A stretch of DNA of 64,000 bases from Herbaspirillum sp. meg3. Its GTDB lineage: Bacteria > Pseudomonadota > Gammaproteobacteria > Burkholderiales > Burkholderiaceae_D. This document shows, piece after piece, positions 44,266-54,130 of the stretch. A program made the translations under genes and the position numbers. The notes under the pieces were generated by a model. It had not been told where the DNA came from, did no database searches, and was given only the letters and a program-made list of their open reading frames with translations. Where the stretch lies: the NCBI RefSeq assembly GCF_002257565.1, contig NZ_CP022736.1:5084001-5148000 (forward strand), written 5' to 3'. The first letter of the stretch is position 1, and each line of letters begins with the position of its first letter.

Positions 44266-45645
44266 TTAGGCAGTAACGCCGCTGCGATAGCCCGCGCCGG
44301 CATGTTGCTCCGGCAAGCGCGCTCCGCCGGCAAACAGCTTCTCGCGCAAGGTCCCCGGCGCGTAGTCATGCTTGTAGGAACCGCGCGTCTGCAATTCAGG
44401 GATGACCAGATCGACAAAGGCTTCGAAGCTTTCCGGCGTCACCGTGCGGGTCAGGTTGAAACCGTCAATGTCGGTCTCGCGTATCCATGCCTCCAGCTCA
44501 TCGGCAACCTGTTGCGGCGAGCCGACGATGGTGGCGTAGCGGCCCCCGAGTTCCAGTTGCTGCAAGAGCTTGCGCTTGGTCCAGTTGAGTTCGGGATTGG
44601 TCACGGTCTTGACCAGCGATTCGATGGAATTGGTCTTGACCTGGCGGATCGGCTCGTCGAGTTCGTACTGTGAAAAGTCGATGCCGGTGCCGCTGGAGAA
44701 ATGCGCGAGACCGGCTTCGGGGCTGGCGTAGCGCGCATAGTCGGCGTACTTGTCGCGCGCTTCTTTCTCGGTCGGCGCCACCACCACGGTCAGGCCCATG
44801 AAAATCTTGACGTCGTCCGGCCCGCGGCCTTCTCGCACCGCACCTTCACGGATGCTGGTCACCAGCTTGCGCACGGCTTCCTTGCTCTGGCCGGAGACGA
44901 ACACACACTCCGCATGGCGCGCGCCGAAAGCCTGGCCGCGTCCGGACGAACCGGCCTGATACAGCACCGGCGTACGCTGGCGCGACGGTTCGCTGAGGTG
45001 GTAGCCCTCGACCTTGTAGTAGTCGCCGCTGTGATGGATCTTATGGACTTTGTCCGGCTGCGCATAAATGCGATTCTCGCGATCGCGGATGACGGCGTCG
45101 TCTTCCCAGCTGCCTTCCCACAATTTGTAGACGACTTCCATGAACTCGTCGGCGCGGTCGTAGCGCTGATCGTGTTCCAGTTGCTCGGACAATCCCATCG
45201 CGCGGGCGGCGCTGTCGAGATAGCCGGTCACGATGTTCCAGCCGACACGGCCCTTGGTCAAATGATCGAGCGTCGACATGCGGCGCGCGAACAGGAACGG
45301 CGCCTCATACGTCAGGTTGGCGGTAATGCCGAAACCGAGATGTGTGGTCACCAGGCCCATTGCAGAAATCAACAGCATCGGGTCGTTGACCGGCAGCTGG
45401 ATGGATTCGCGCAGGGTGATGTCGACCGAGTTCTGGTACACATCGTAGACGCCGACGATGTCGGCCAGGAACAGGCCATCGAACTTGCCGCGCTCCAGCA
45501 GTTTCGCCAGGTCGGTCCAATACTCAATGTCGGTGTAGTCTTGCGAGCGGTCGCGCGGATGTGTCCACAAGCCGTGGTTGATGTGGTTCACGCAGTTCAT
45601 GTTGAATGCGTTGAGGCGGATTTCTTTTTTGTCGCTATTGCTCAT
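44266..45645 (-). CDS. LLM-class flavin monooxygenase, NtaA/SnaA/DszA family
   Basis: A 459-residue luciferase-like flavin-dependent monooxygenase starting MSNSDKKEIRLNAFNMNCVN; the regions GKFDGLFLADIVGVYDVY and LTKGRVGWNIVTGYLDSAARAMG mark the NtaA/SnaA/DszA/SoxA subgroup. These enzymes use FMNH2 from a separate reductase to oxidise nitrilotriacetate, sulfones or similar compounds. Next to SfnB genes, a sulfur substrate is the likeliest. Its ATG overlaps the stop of the AhpD-like gene by four bases. No flavin reductase gene is seen nearby. Confidence 0.9.
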   Translation of the reverse strand: MSNSDKKEIRLNAFNMNCVNHINHGLWTHPRDRSQDYTDIEYWTDLAKLLERGKFDGLFLADIVGVYDVYQNSVDITLRESIQLPVNDPMLLISAMGLVTTHLGFGITANLTYEAPFLFARRMSTLDHLTKGRVGWNIVTGYLDSAARAMGLSEQLEHDQRYDRADEFMEVVYKLWEGSWEDDAVIRDRENRIYAQPDKVHKIHHSGDYYKVEGYHLSEPSRQRTPVLYQAGSSGRGQAFGARHAECVFVSGQSKEAVRKLVTSIREGAVREGRGPDDVKIFMGLTVVVAPTEKEARDKYADYARYASPEAGLAHFSSGTGIDFSQYELDEPIRQVKTNSIESLVKTVTNPELNWTKRKLLQQLELGGRYATIVGSPQQVADELEAWIRETDIDGFNLTRTVTPESFEAFVDLVIPELQTRGSYKHDYAPGTLREKLFAGGARLPEQHAGAGYRSGVTA

Positions 45646-46187
45646 GCTGCGTCCGCGGTCACGTATTCAGGCTCAAGCTGAACGTCGAGCGCTTCATTGA
45701 AGCGAGCGAAGAAGGCGCACAGCGCGGCGCGCAAGGTCAGCTCGACGATCTGCGATTCCGAGAAATGTTCGCGCAGTCGCGTCACCAGACTGTCGCCGAC
45801 GCGTTGGCGGGTGACGGCCAGTGCGTAATCGCGCACCAGTTTTTCTACCGGGCCGAGGCCGGGCACGTCGGGCTCGAGGATGTGTTCCACCGTTTCCGGC
45901 GACACATGCTGGGCAGCCAGCTTGGGCGCATGGTGCGAGACACAGTAGCTGCATTCGTTAGCTTTGGAGGCCGTGACCAGCACGATCTCCAGATGCAGCT
46001 TTGAGATATTTCCCTCCGCGGCAAACTGCAACAGCAAGCCGTAGATATGCTCAATCGAAGCCGGGCGATGCGCCAGTACGCCGAGCATGTTGCCGAAGGC
46101 GCCATATTCGTTCTCGACCTTCTCGAAGATCGTGCGTGCAGCGCCTTCCGGCAGCTGGTGGGATAACAGGGTTGCTACGCGTGCCAT
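45642..46187 (-). CDS. Carboxymuconolactone decarboxylase/AhpD-like protein
   Basis: A 181-residue protein with the AhpD-type motif ECSYCVSHH (CxxC followed by His), the redox centre of alkylhydroperoxidase-like proteins. It may reduce peroxide from the neighbouring flavin enzymes, but this is inference. The ATG at 46187 follows a good AGGAG site; the gene lies 10 bases after the permease stop and overlaps the monooxygenase start. Confidence 0.85.
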   Translation of the reverse strand: MARVATLLSHQLPEGAARTIFEKVENEYGAFGNMLGVLAHRPASIEHIYGLLLQFAAEGNISKLHLEIVLVTASKANECSYCVSHHAPKLAAQHVSPETVEHILEPDVPGLGPVEKLVRDYALAVTRQRVGDSLVTRLREHFSESQIVELTLRAALCAFFARFNEALDVQLEPEYVTADAA

Positions 46188-46197
46188 GATGTTTCTC

Positions 46198-47100
46198 CTA
46201 TTTTCTGTCGCGCGGATCGAGCACGTCGGCCAATCCGTCACCTAATAAATTCAACGCCAGCACCGTGATCACAATCGCGATGCCGGGAATCGTCGTGATG
46301 TACCAGTCGGTGCGGATCACTTCGCGCCCCGAGCCGACCATGTTGCCCCAGCTCACCGCATTGGGATCACCCAGACCGAGGAAGGCCAGGCTGGATTCGG
46401 TGAGAATCGCAGTCGCCACCATCAGCGAGGTCGACACAAGAATTGGCGTCAGCGTATTGGGCAGAATGTCGCGCAGCATGATGCGCAAATCGGTCGCGCC
46501 CAGTGCAGCGCTGGCTTGCACCATTTCGCTATGACGCAGCTTGAGCACCTCGGCGCGCACCAGCCGCGCCAGACTCGGCCATGCGGTCACACCGATGGCC
46601 AATGCAATCGTCAGCAAGGTCGGCTGCACGACGGCGACGATTGCCAGCGCGAACAGGAAGGATGGGATGGTCTGGAAAAATTCCGTCACGCGCATCAACA
46701 CCGCATCGGCAAGCCCGCCGTAGTAACCGGCCAGCAAGCCGCCGCTGACACCCAGCAGTAATGCCAGCAGGGTTGATACGACGGCGATTAGCAAGGACAC
46801 GCGCGCACCGTGGAAAATGCCGCTCAACAAATCACGGCCCAGCATGTCGCTGCCCAGCAAATGTGCGGCATCAACGCCGGGATGCAGAAAGGGTTCGACC
46901 ACCATGTCCAGCGGATCACCAGGAAACAGCCACGGCGATGACACCGCCATCAGCACCACCACCAACAGCAGCACACCACCGACCAGCGCCGATGGCGAGC
47001 GCAGCAGGCGGCCGAACCAGCCGCGCGTGGTCGGCGCTGCGATCAGGCTGGCCGGCGCATCGGCCTTGGTCAGCGCCAGTGTGGAAACAAGTTCGCTCAT
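46198..47100 (-). CDS. ABC permease, DppC type
   Basis: A 300-residue inner-membrane permease of the dipeptide/nickel class, with an N-terminal cytoplasmic extension, a first membrane segment (about 40-60, VGGVLLLVVVLMAVSSPWLF) and the family loop ALGATDLRIMLRDILPNTL. I use the ATG at 47100; the longer frame reaches into the upstream permease gene and starts with TTG. It pairs with the DppB-type gene, 31 bases upstream. Confidence 0.92.
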   Translation of the reverse strand: MSELVSTLALTKADAPASLIAAPTTRGWFGRLLRSPSALVGGVLLLVVVLMAVSSPWLFPGDPLDMVVEPFLHPGVDAAHLLGSDMLGRDLLSGIFHGARVSLLIAVVSTLLALLLGVSGGLLAGYYGGLADAVLMRVTEFFQTIPSFLFALAIVAVVQPTLLTIALAIGVTAWPSLARLVRAEVLKLRHSEMVQASAALGATDLRIMLRDILPNTLTPILVSTSLMVATAILTESSLAFLGLGDPNAVSWGNMVGSGREVIRTDWYITTIPGIAIVITVLALNLLGDGLADVLDPRDRK

Positions 47101-47131
47101 TGCAGAGTCACTTTCAGACAAATCATCTACG

Positions 47132-48106
47132 TCAGGAAAAACGAATACGCGGATCGAGACGGGTATAGACAAAGTCCACCACCCAGTTCACCACGATCAC
47201 AACGATGGAACTGCACAGCAAGATGCCGAGCAACAGATTGAAATCACGCTGGAACAACGCCTCAAACGCCAGTCGTCCCAGTCCCGGCCAGGAGAAGACG
47301 GTCTCTACCAGCACCGCGCCGCCGATGATGGAACTGACCTGCACACCCAACATGGTGACTAGCGGCAGCAAGGCATTGCGCAGTACATGTGCGAACAGCA
47401 CGCGCGGCGGCCGCGCACCTTTGGCGACAGCGGTACGAACGAAGTCCTGGCGGCGCACCTCGACCATGGTCGCGCGCATCAGCCGCGTGTACACCGCCAT
47501 GTAGAACAAGCCCAGCGTCACCGCCGGCAACACCAGATGGCGCGCCACATCGACGATGTGCGCCCAGCCGGTATAGCCGGCTTCAATCGTGAACATGCCA
47601 CCCACCGGCAGCCAGTCGAGCCAGACCGAGAACACCACCACCAGCATCAGACCGATCCAGAACAGCGGCGTGGCGAAGAACACCAGCGCCAGCGTCGAGA
47701 TCACGACGTCGGCAATCTTGCCGGCTCGGTAAGCCGCAATCGCACCGAGTGTTGCACCTGCCAGGACGGCAAACAGGATGCTCGCGCCCATCAGCAGCAA
47801 CGTCGCCGGTACGCGCTCGCCGATCAGCTGCGCCACCGGCATGCCGTGACGGAAGGAGTAGCCGAGATTGAAATGCGCCAGGTTCAGCAGGTATTTGCCG
47901 AACTGCACCAGCAGCGGCTGATCCAGACCGAACTGAGCGCGCAACGCCGCCATGTATTCCGGCGTTGCCGCACCGGCTTCGCCGGCCAGCACCTGGGCAG
48001 CATCGCCCGGCGCCAGACGCAGCAGGAAAAAGTTGATGATGGCCACGCCCAGCGCCACGCTGACGAGTTGCAGCAGGCGACGGATGACGACGTTGTTAAT
48101 CTTCAT
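47132..48106 (-). CDS. ABC permease, DppB type
   Basis: A 324-residue permease beginning MKINNVVIRRLLQLVSVALGVAI, with six hydrophobic segments and the conserved FVRTAVAKGARPPRVLFAHVLRNALLPLVT loop. It forms the transmembrane heterodimer with the DppC-type protein. The ATG at 48106 lies 8 bases after the binding-protein stop, so it is tightly coupled to that gene. Confidence 0.92.
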   Translation of the reverse strand: MKINNVVIRRLLQLVSVALGVAIINFFLLRLAPGDAAQVLAGEAGAATPEYMAALRAQFGLDQPLLVQFGKYLLNLAHFNLGYSFRHGMPVAQLIGERVPATLLLMGASILFAVLAGATLGAIAAYRAGKIADVVISTLALVFFATPLFWIGLMLVVVFSVWLDWLPVGGMFTIEAGYTGWAHIVDVARHLVLPAVTLGLFYMAVYTRLMRATMVEVRRQDFVRTAVAKGARPPRVLFAHVLRNALLPLVTMLGVQVSSIIGGAVLVETVFSWPGLGRLAFEALFQRDFNLLLGILLCSSIVVIVVNWVVDFVYTRLDPRIRFS

Positions 48107-48114
48107 TGCTGTCC

Positions 48115-49734
48115 TCAGGGAGCCGCTTTGGCGACTTTGGCCGTGTTGTCGAACCACGCATTTTTGAGCGAGCTGTAGATCTGGTCGACGCCGGTGACGG
48201 TGTCTTTCAGATTGGCAGACTGCACGGTGAAGAAGTGCAGCTCAAGCAGTGGAATCGATGGCAGGTCGGTTTGGACGCGTTGCTGAAGTTTCTTGAACAG
48301 CGCGACGCGTTCGGTCTGGCTGGCCGATGACTGAGCCTGCTCGATCAGCTTGTCGGCTTCGGCGCTGCGGTAGCCCGAACCATTGCTCCACGGGATGTTC
48401 TTGCCGACCGAATCGCTCCAGTAAGCGCGTGTCACGCCCACCAGCGGATCGGCAAAACCGGCGAACCACACCACCGACAGGTCGTAGTCACGGTCGCCAT
48501 AGACGCGCTTGGTATAAGTCGGCGTATCTTGTGCGCGCACGTTGACGTCGATGCCGATGCGTTTCAACGCTTGCTTGATGTATTCACCGCTGCGCTTGTA
48601 GTCGTCGCCGTAAGGCAGGTAGTCGAGGTTGATACGCAAGCGGGTACCGTCGGCGCCGCGCTTGAGACCGGCTTCATCCAGCAGGGCTTCCGCCTTCTTC
48701 GGGTCGTAACCGTACTTCGGCACGTCGTCAGTGTGGAATTGCTTGAGCGTCGACACCACCGGACTGACCGCCGGTTTGCCGAAGCCGTACCAGACCACCT
48801 TGTTGAAGGCGTTCAGGTCGATCGCATACGCCAGCGCCTGGCGCACGCGCACATCCTTGAAATAAGGCCGGTCGACGTTGACGTCGAGGAACAGCCACGG
48901 CGAGATCCAGTCGTAGCCGCGGGTTTCCAGCTTGAGGCCGGGCAACTTGGCGAGGCGTTCGGCATCCTTCAGCGGCACGGGCGAGAACGGCGCATATTGT
49001 GCTTCGCCTTTTTCCAAGGCAGCAGCACGCGCACCGGCGTCAGGTACGACCTTGAAGATGATCTTATCGAGGTAAGGCTTGCTCACGCCTTTGCTTTTGT
49101 CCCAGTAGTTCGGGTTGCGCTCCAGCGTGATGTAGTTGCCGCGGCTCCATTCCTTGAACACGAACGGACCGGTGCCGACCGGCTTGTTGTTGTAGGGATT
49201 GTTGAGGATGTCGGTGCCTTCGTACAAATGCTTGGGCAGCACTTGCGCGCCGTTGCTGTTGAGCGAGCTCAGGACAGCCAGCGATGGTTCGCTGAAACGG
49301 ATGATGACGGTGTAGTCGTCCGGCGTATCGACGCTGGTGACGGTGCCGTAGATGATCTGATTGCGCGGATGGATCTTCTTCCAGACGTTTTCCAGCGTCC
49401 ATTTGACGTCGGCCGACGTGAACGGCTTGCCGTCATGCCACTTGACGCCACGGCGTAGATGGAAGGTCAGCGTCTTGCTGTCTTTGGAGACGTCCCAGCT
49501 TTCCGCCAGCGCCGGACGCAGTTTGAAATCGTTGTCGTATTCCACCAGACCGTCGAAGACGTTGGCGCTGAAGAAGCCGGTTGGCGCCGCAGTGTTCAGC
49601 GCCGAGGTCAGGATCACCGGCTCGGGCTGGATGATCGCGGTCAGGGTGCCGCCGCGGGTCTGCGCAAAGGCATTCACGGTGAAGGTTAACGTGATGGCGG
49701 TGGCCGCCAGCAGTTTGAATACGGTCTTTTTCAT
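48115..49734 (-). CDS. ABC substrate-binding protein, peptide/nickel family 5 (intact copy)
   Basis: A 539-residue periplasmic binding protein (DppA/OppA/GsiB family) with a signal peptide (about 1-24, ending VNAFAQ). Typical family-5 regions include LTFHLRRGVKWHDGKPFTSADV and RNPNYWDKSKG. The ligand is probably a peptide or a sulfur-containing compound, given the oxidoreductase genes around it. A close paralogue lies immediately upstream and is interrupted. Confidence 0.92.
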   Translation of the reverse strand: MKKTVFKLLAATAITLTFTVNAFAQTRGGTLTAIIQPEPVILTSALNTAAPTGFFSANVFDGLVEYDNDFKLRPALAESWDVSKDSKTLTFHLRRGVKWHDGKPFTSADVKWTLENVWKKIHPRNQIIYGTVTSVDTPDDYTVIIRFSEPSLAVLSSLNSNGAQVLPKHLYEGTDILNNPYNNKPVGTGPFVFKEWSRGNYITLERNPNYWDKSKGVSKPYLDKIIFKVVPDAGARAAALEKGEAQYAPFSPVPLKDAERLAKLPGLKLETRGYDWISPWLFLDVNVDRPYFKDVRVRQALAYAIDLNAFNKVVWYGFGKPAVSPVVSTLKQFHTDDVPKYGYDPKKAEALLDEAGLKRGADGTRLRINLDYLPYGDDYKRSGEYIKQALKRIGIDVNVRAQDTPTYTKRVYGDRDYDLSVVWFAGFADPLVGVTRAYWSDSVGKNIPWSNGSGYRSAEADKLIEQAQSSASQTERVALFKKLQQRVQTDLPSIPLLELHFFTVQSANLKDTVTGVDQIYSSLKNAWFDNTAKVAKAAP

Positions 49735-49756
49735 GTTCTATTTTCCCTCGGTATTT

Positions 49757-51421
49757 TTATTGCCCGGCTTTCGCCAGGTTGGCGTTGGCAGGTTCCAGCC
49801 ACGCGTTTTTCAGCGAACCCTGCGATTGGTCGCCGTCCTGCGTGATGCCCTTGAGACGCGGCGAATGCACAGTAAAGAAGTGCAACTCGATCAGTGGCAA
49901 GGTCGGCAATTCGGTCTGAGTGATCTGCTGAAATTTCTTGAACAGTGCGATACGTTCGGCCTGCGTCGCTGCGCCCTGCGCCTGTTCGATCACGCGATCG
50001 ACTTCCGGATTGCTGTAGCCGGAGCTGTTAGTCCACGGGATGTTCTTGCCGATCCAGCCTGATCAGTACATGCGTGTGAGACCGATTTGCGGATCAGGGA
50101 AGGATGCATTCCAGGTGATGGCAGTGTCGAAGTCGCGGTCGCCGTAGACCCTTTTGGTAAAGGCTGCCGTGTCCTGGCTGCGGATGTTGACTTCGATGCC
50201 GACGCGCTTGAGCGATTGCTTGAGGTATTCGGCGGTACGGCGATAGTCGTCGCCGTAGGGCAAGTAGTCATTGTTAATGGTGAAGCGCACGCCATCGGCA
50301 CCGCGCGGGAAACCGGCTTCGTCCAGCAAGGCCTCGGCCTTCTTGGTGTCATACGGATAGCGCGGCACGGTGCTATCGAAGAACTGCGACAGCGTAGTCG
50401 GTACGATACTGACCGACGGTTTGCCGTAGCCGTACCAGACGACCTTGTTCAGACCTTCCAGATTCGCCGCGTGGGCGATGGCGCGGCGCACGCGCACATC
50501 TTTCAGATATTTGTTGTTGAGGTTGTAGTCGAGGTAGAGTACTGGCGACGACCATTGATAGCCGTTGGTTTCGACCTTGACCTTGCCGGACTCGGCCAGG
50601 CGTTGCGCTTCTTTCGGCGGCACCGGGCTGAAGACGGCATATTGCGCATCGCCGTTTTCCAGCATCGCAGCACGCGCACCGGCATCAGGCACGACCTTGA
50701 AGATGATCTTGTCGAGGTAGGGCTTGCCCCCGCCGTTACTCTTATCCCAATAATTCGGGTTGCGCTCCAGCGTGATGTAGTTGCCGCGGCTCCATTCCTT
50801 GAACACGAACGGGCCGGTACCGACCGGCTTGTTGTTGTTCGGATTGTTGAGCACGTCGGTGCCTTCATACAGATGCTTCGGCAATACCGGCGCTCCCCAG
50901 GAATTCAGTGTCGACAGCAAGGCCAGTGACGGCTTGGTGAAACGGAAGATGGCGGTATTGGCATCCGGCGTATCGACTTGCGTCAGGTTGACGAGGATGG
51001 CCTTGTTGCGCGGGTGAATGGTTTTCCAGACGTTTTCCACCGACCATTTGACGTCGGCCGAAGTGAACGGTTTGCCATCGTGCCATTTGACGCCCTTGCG
51101 CAAATGGAAGGTGATGGCGAGACCGTCTTTCGATACTTCCCAGCGCTCTGCCAGTTGGCCATGCGGTTTGAGTTCATTGTCATAGGACAGCAGCCCGTCA
51201 TAGACATTGGTGGCGATCAGCGATGTCGGTTGCGCGGTGTTGACGGCGCCGGTCAGCGTGACCGGTTCAGGCTGAACGATGGCGACGAGGGTGCCGCCGG
51301 CTTTGGGTGTCTGTGCCTGCGCCGGTGCCGATGCCGATGCCTGAGTCTGTGCTGCAGCAATGAACGGCAGGGAGGCGAGCACCAGACCGGAAATCAAAGA
51401 AGTCGTGAAGCGATTGTGCAT
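49757..51421 (-). pseudogene. ABC substrate-binding protein, family 5, opened by an in-frame TGA
   Basis: The reading frame is 554 codons with a single internal stop, TGA at 50063-50065, after residue 452 (…GLTRMY). The frame continues unchanged as SGWIGKNIPW..., ending in AKAGQ at 49757, and that part aligns to the intact paralogue's C-terminus, in which the stop position is a Trp (RAYWSDSVGKNIPW). A TGG-to-TGA change explains it. The N-terminus has a signal peptide (ending FIAAAQ) followed by an Ala/Gln-rich stretch. A truncated product, read-through or a sequencing error are all possible. Confidence 0.85.
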
Positions 51422-51469
51422 GATGTATTTTCTTGTTGTATCGAGGCTTAGTCAGGTATTGGCGACGAC

Positions 51470-52711
51470 TCAGATCGCACCGTGGCGTGGTGGCTTCTTG
51501 TCGTTGAGGTAGTAGTTGCCGATGGCGTGATACTTCCAGCGCACCGGATCGTGCAGCGTATGCGTGCGAGCGTTGCGCCAATGGCGGTCGAGATTGTTTT
51601 CGGCCAGTGTGGATTGCGTACCCGCCAACTCGAACAGCTTGCTACCGGCGGCCAGCGACACGTTATTGGTCAGCACGCGCGCCTCGGCGACGGCGATCGA
51701 GGCTGCGGCGACGGTATCTGCCGTTGGGTTGGCAGCGGCCAGATCGACCTTCAATCCGGCGCGATCGACCAGTGCTTCAGCGGCGTGCAGTTGCACAGTC
51801 AGGTCACCCACTTCGCGGATGGTCAGTGGATCATCACCGGCGCATTCGACACCGCTGTCGATCCATGGGCGCGAGCGCGTCGAGACGAAACGGATCAGGT
51901 CGTTGTAGGCGGCGCGTGCAATGCCAAGGTCAATCGCGGCGTGCAGAATCTGTGCGAGCGGCCCCACCGTCGTCGGACGGTCGAACGAAGCCTGGAAACC
52001 CAACACGGCATCAGCAGGCACGCGCACATTGTCGAAGATCGCCGAACCGCTGCCGGTAGTGCGCTGGCCGAAGCCTGACCAGTCGTCAACGATGGTCAGG
52101 CCTGCGGCATCGCGCGGCACCAGCGCCAGCTGTTGCACGCCATCGTCACCGATGGCGGAGGTCGGTACCCAGTTGGCGTACAGCGCGCCGGTGGCGTAGA
52201 ACTTGCGGCCGTTGATGCGGTAGTCGGCGCCGTCCTTGGTCAGGCGTGTCTTGCGCTCGGCGGAATTCTTGGTGCCGATCTCCGCCAGTGCATTGCCGAA
52301 ACGGTCGCCTTGCAAGACGCGGTCAAAGTAGAAGCGTTTTTGCGCTTCGCTGCCGTTGACGCGGATGATTTCCACGGCATAAAAATGGTTCTGCGGAATC
52401 TGGCCGAGCGAACCGTCGGCCTCAGCAATGATCGCCGTGACCTGTGCCAGAGTGACGTTGGAGACACCGGCACCGCCGTATTCCTTCGGCACGGTAATAC
52501 CCCACAAACCCGAGCGGACATAGCGCTCCAATTCAGCCCAGGGCAGACGGCGTTCACGGTCACGTTCGGAGGCGTCGCGCGCCAGTTCGGCGGCCAGTTT
52601 GTGCGCGACGTCGATGGCTTCGGCGTCGTCACGGATTCTGGCGACGAGACGCTGCTCTGCGGAACGCGATGGCGCATCGGTGGATGCGACGGCAGTGGCG
52701 GGATGACTCAT
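51470..52711 (-). CDS. SfnB-family acyl-CoA dehydrogenase-like oxidoreductase (copy 1)
   Basis: A 413-residue flavoprotein of the acyl-CoA dehydrogenase fold in the SfnB sulfur-acquisition branch, related to DszC. Regions include GLWGITVPKEYGGAGVSNVTL (near 70), FYATGALYANWVPTSA and IVDDWSGFGQRTTGSGSAIFDNVRV. Such enzymes are proposed to oxidise dimethylsulfone-type or similar sulfur compounds with reduced flavin. The ATG at 52711 (MSHPATAVAS) is supported by length equality with copy 2. It is 48 bases upstream of the opened binding-protein gene. Confidence 0.88.
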   Translation of the reverse strand: MSHPATAVASTDAPSRSAEQRLVARIRDDAEAIDVAHKLAAELARDASERDRERRLPWAELERYVRSGLWGITVPKEYGGAGVSNVTLAQVTAIIAEADGSLGQIPQNHFYAVEIIRVNGSEAQKRFYFDRVLQGDRFGNALAEIGTKNSAERKTRLTKDGADYRINGRKFYATGALYANWVPTSAIGDDGVQQLALVPRDAAGLTIVDDWSGFGQRTTGSGSAIFDNVRVPADAVLGFQASFDRPTTVGPLAQILHAAIDLGIARAAYNDLIRFVSTRSRPWIDSGVECAGDDPLTIREVGDLTVQLHAAEALVDRAGLKVDLAAANPTADTVAAASIAVAEARVLTNNVSLAAGSKLFELAGTQSTLAENNLDRHWRNARTHTLHDPVRWKYHAIGNYYLNDKKPPRHGAI

Positions 52712-52766
52712 GATGTGTGCTTTCGATGAAAATGGCTGGCCGATTCTGAACCGGCCCGGAACCAGC

Positions 52767-54008
52767 TCAGGACCAGTTATGACGTGGCGGCGGCGTGTCG
52801 TTGAGGTAGTAGTTGCCCACGGCGTGATACTTCCAGCGCACCGGATCATGCAGCGTGTGCACGCGGGCATTGCGCCAGTGACGGTCGAGATCGTGGGTGG
52901 ACAGGGTCGACTGCGTGCCTGCCAGTTCGAACAGTTTCTCGCTGGCGTGAAGCGCAATCTCGGTGGTCAGCACTTTGGCTTCCGCCACAGCGACCGAGGC
53001 CTGCGCCATCTGGTCGTAGTCGATCGGCAGCGGCAGCTTGTCGAGCGTGCGGGCCGCACGTTCCAGCAAGGCATCAGCGGCATGCAGACGAATCTTCAGA
53101 TCGCCGATCTGGTTGATGGTCAATGGATCGTCGCCGGCGCGTTCGACACCGCTGTCGGCCCAGGGACGTGAGCGCTGGCGGATGAACGCAATCGCATCGT
53201 CGACTGCAGCATGGGCGATGCCGGCATCAATCGCCGCCTGGATCAATTGTGCGACCGGGCCGATGTTGTTGGGCTGCGCCGCCAACTGATGCAATGGCAC
53301 GATGTGACCGGCGGATACGCGCACATTGTCAAAAATGACCGTACCGCTGGCCGTGGTGCGCTGGCCAAAGCCAGACCAGTCGTCCACCACGCTCAAGCCC
53401 GGCGCGTGGCGATCGGCAAAAACAAACAGGCCTTTTCCCTCGTCGTCCAGCGCGCGCGTCGGCACCCAGTCGGCATACAACGCGCCGGTGGAATAAAAAC
53501 GCGTGCCGTTGAGCAGATAGTCCGGGCTGCCTGGATCTTTGGTAATGCGTGTGCGGATATCGAGGACGTTCTTGCTGGTGCGCTCGGGACCTGCATTGCC
53601 GAAGCGCGCGCCCTTCAATACTTCGCCATAGAAATAATGCTTCTGGCTTTCGCTCGCGGTCTGCGCCAGCACATTCAAAATGCCGAAATGATTTTGCGGG
53701 ATCTGACCGATGGAAGGGTCGGCAGCGGAGATGATCTTGACGACTTCAGCCAGTGTCACCCATGAAGCGCCGATGCCGCCGTATGCCTTGGGCACCGTGA
53801 TCGCCCACAGCCCGCTGGACGAAAAGCGCTCGATCTCGGCATGCGGCAAGCGCCGTTGCCGGTCTCGCTCAGCGGCGTCCACGGCGAAATCCTGCGCCAG
53901 CTTGCGTGCTGTATCGATTGCTTCTTGTTCACTGAGGATGCGGTGCGCCGGCGCACGGGGCGTAGAGACGGCTGCGCCCGCGATCGATTTTTCGATGACC
54001 GCTGACAT
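52767..54008 (-). CDS. SfnB-family acyl-CoA dehydrogenase-like oxidoreductase (copy 2)
   Basis: A 413-residue paralogue of the previous gene with the same motifs (GLWAITVPKAYGGIGASWVTL; FYSTGALYADWVPTRA; VVDDWSGFGQRTTASGTVIFDN), exactly the same length after start correction to the ATG at 54008 (MSAVIEKS). It is the promoter-proximal gene of the minus-strand operon. Tandem duplication is likely; differing substrates cannot be judged from sequence. Confidence 0.88.
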   Translation of the reverse strand: MSAVIEKSIAGAAVSTPRAPAHRILSEQEAIDTARKLAQDFAVDAAERDRQRRLPHAEIERFSSSGLWAITVPKAYGGIGASWVTLAEVVKIISAADPSIGQIPQNHFGILNVLAQTASESQKHYFYGEVLKGARFGNAGPERTSKNVLDIRTRITKDPGSPDYLLNGTRFYSTGALYADWVPTRALDDEGKGLFVFADRHAPGLSVVDDWSGFGQRTTASGTVIFDNVRVSAGHIVPLHQLAAQPNNIGPVAQLIQAAIDAGIAHAAVDDAIAFIRQRSRPWADSGVERAGDDPLTINQIGDLKIRLHAADALLERAARTLDKLPLPIDYDQMAQASVAVAEAKVLTTEIALHASEKLFELAGTQSTLSTHDLDRHWRNARVHTLHDPVRWKYHAVGNYYLNDTPPPRHNWS

Positions 54009-54116
54009 GATGGAATGGCTCCGAGAGATTGACCACTTTGCTGCGAAGAACAGAGAGCAGCAAGCGCAGGCAAGGTTAACGATCAGCCATTTAATCAAAG
54101 TCCGCGTTTTTGCAGA

Positions 54117-54130
54117 ACGAAGTATTTCGT
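54117..54130. promoter_or_regulatory. Inverted repeat upstream of the sulfur operon
   Basis: ACGAA-GTAT-TTCGT, a 5-4-5 palindrome 109 bases before the first gene of the minus-strand unit. It could be a regulator site, but no known consensus is matched and no promoter was located with confidence. Confidence 0.3.
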
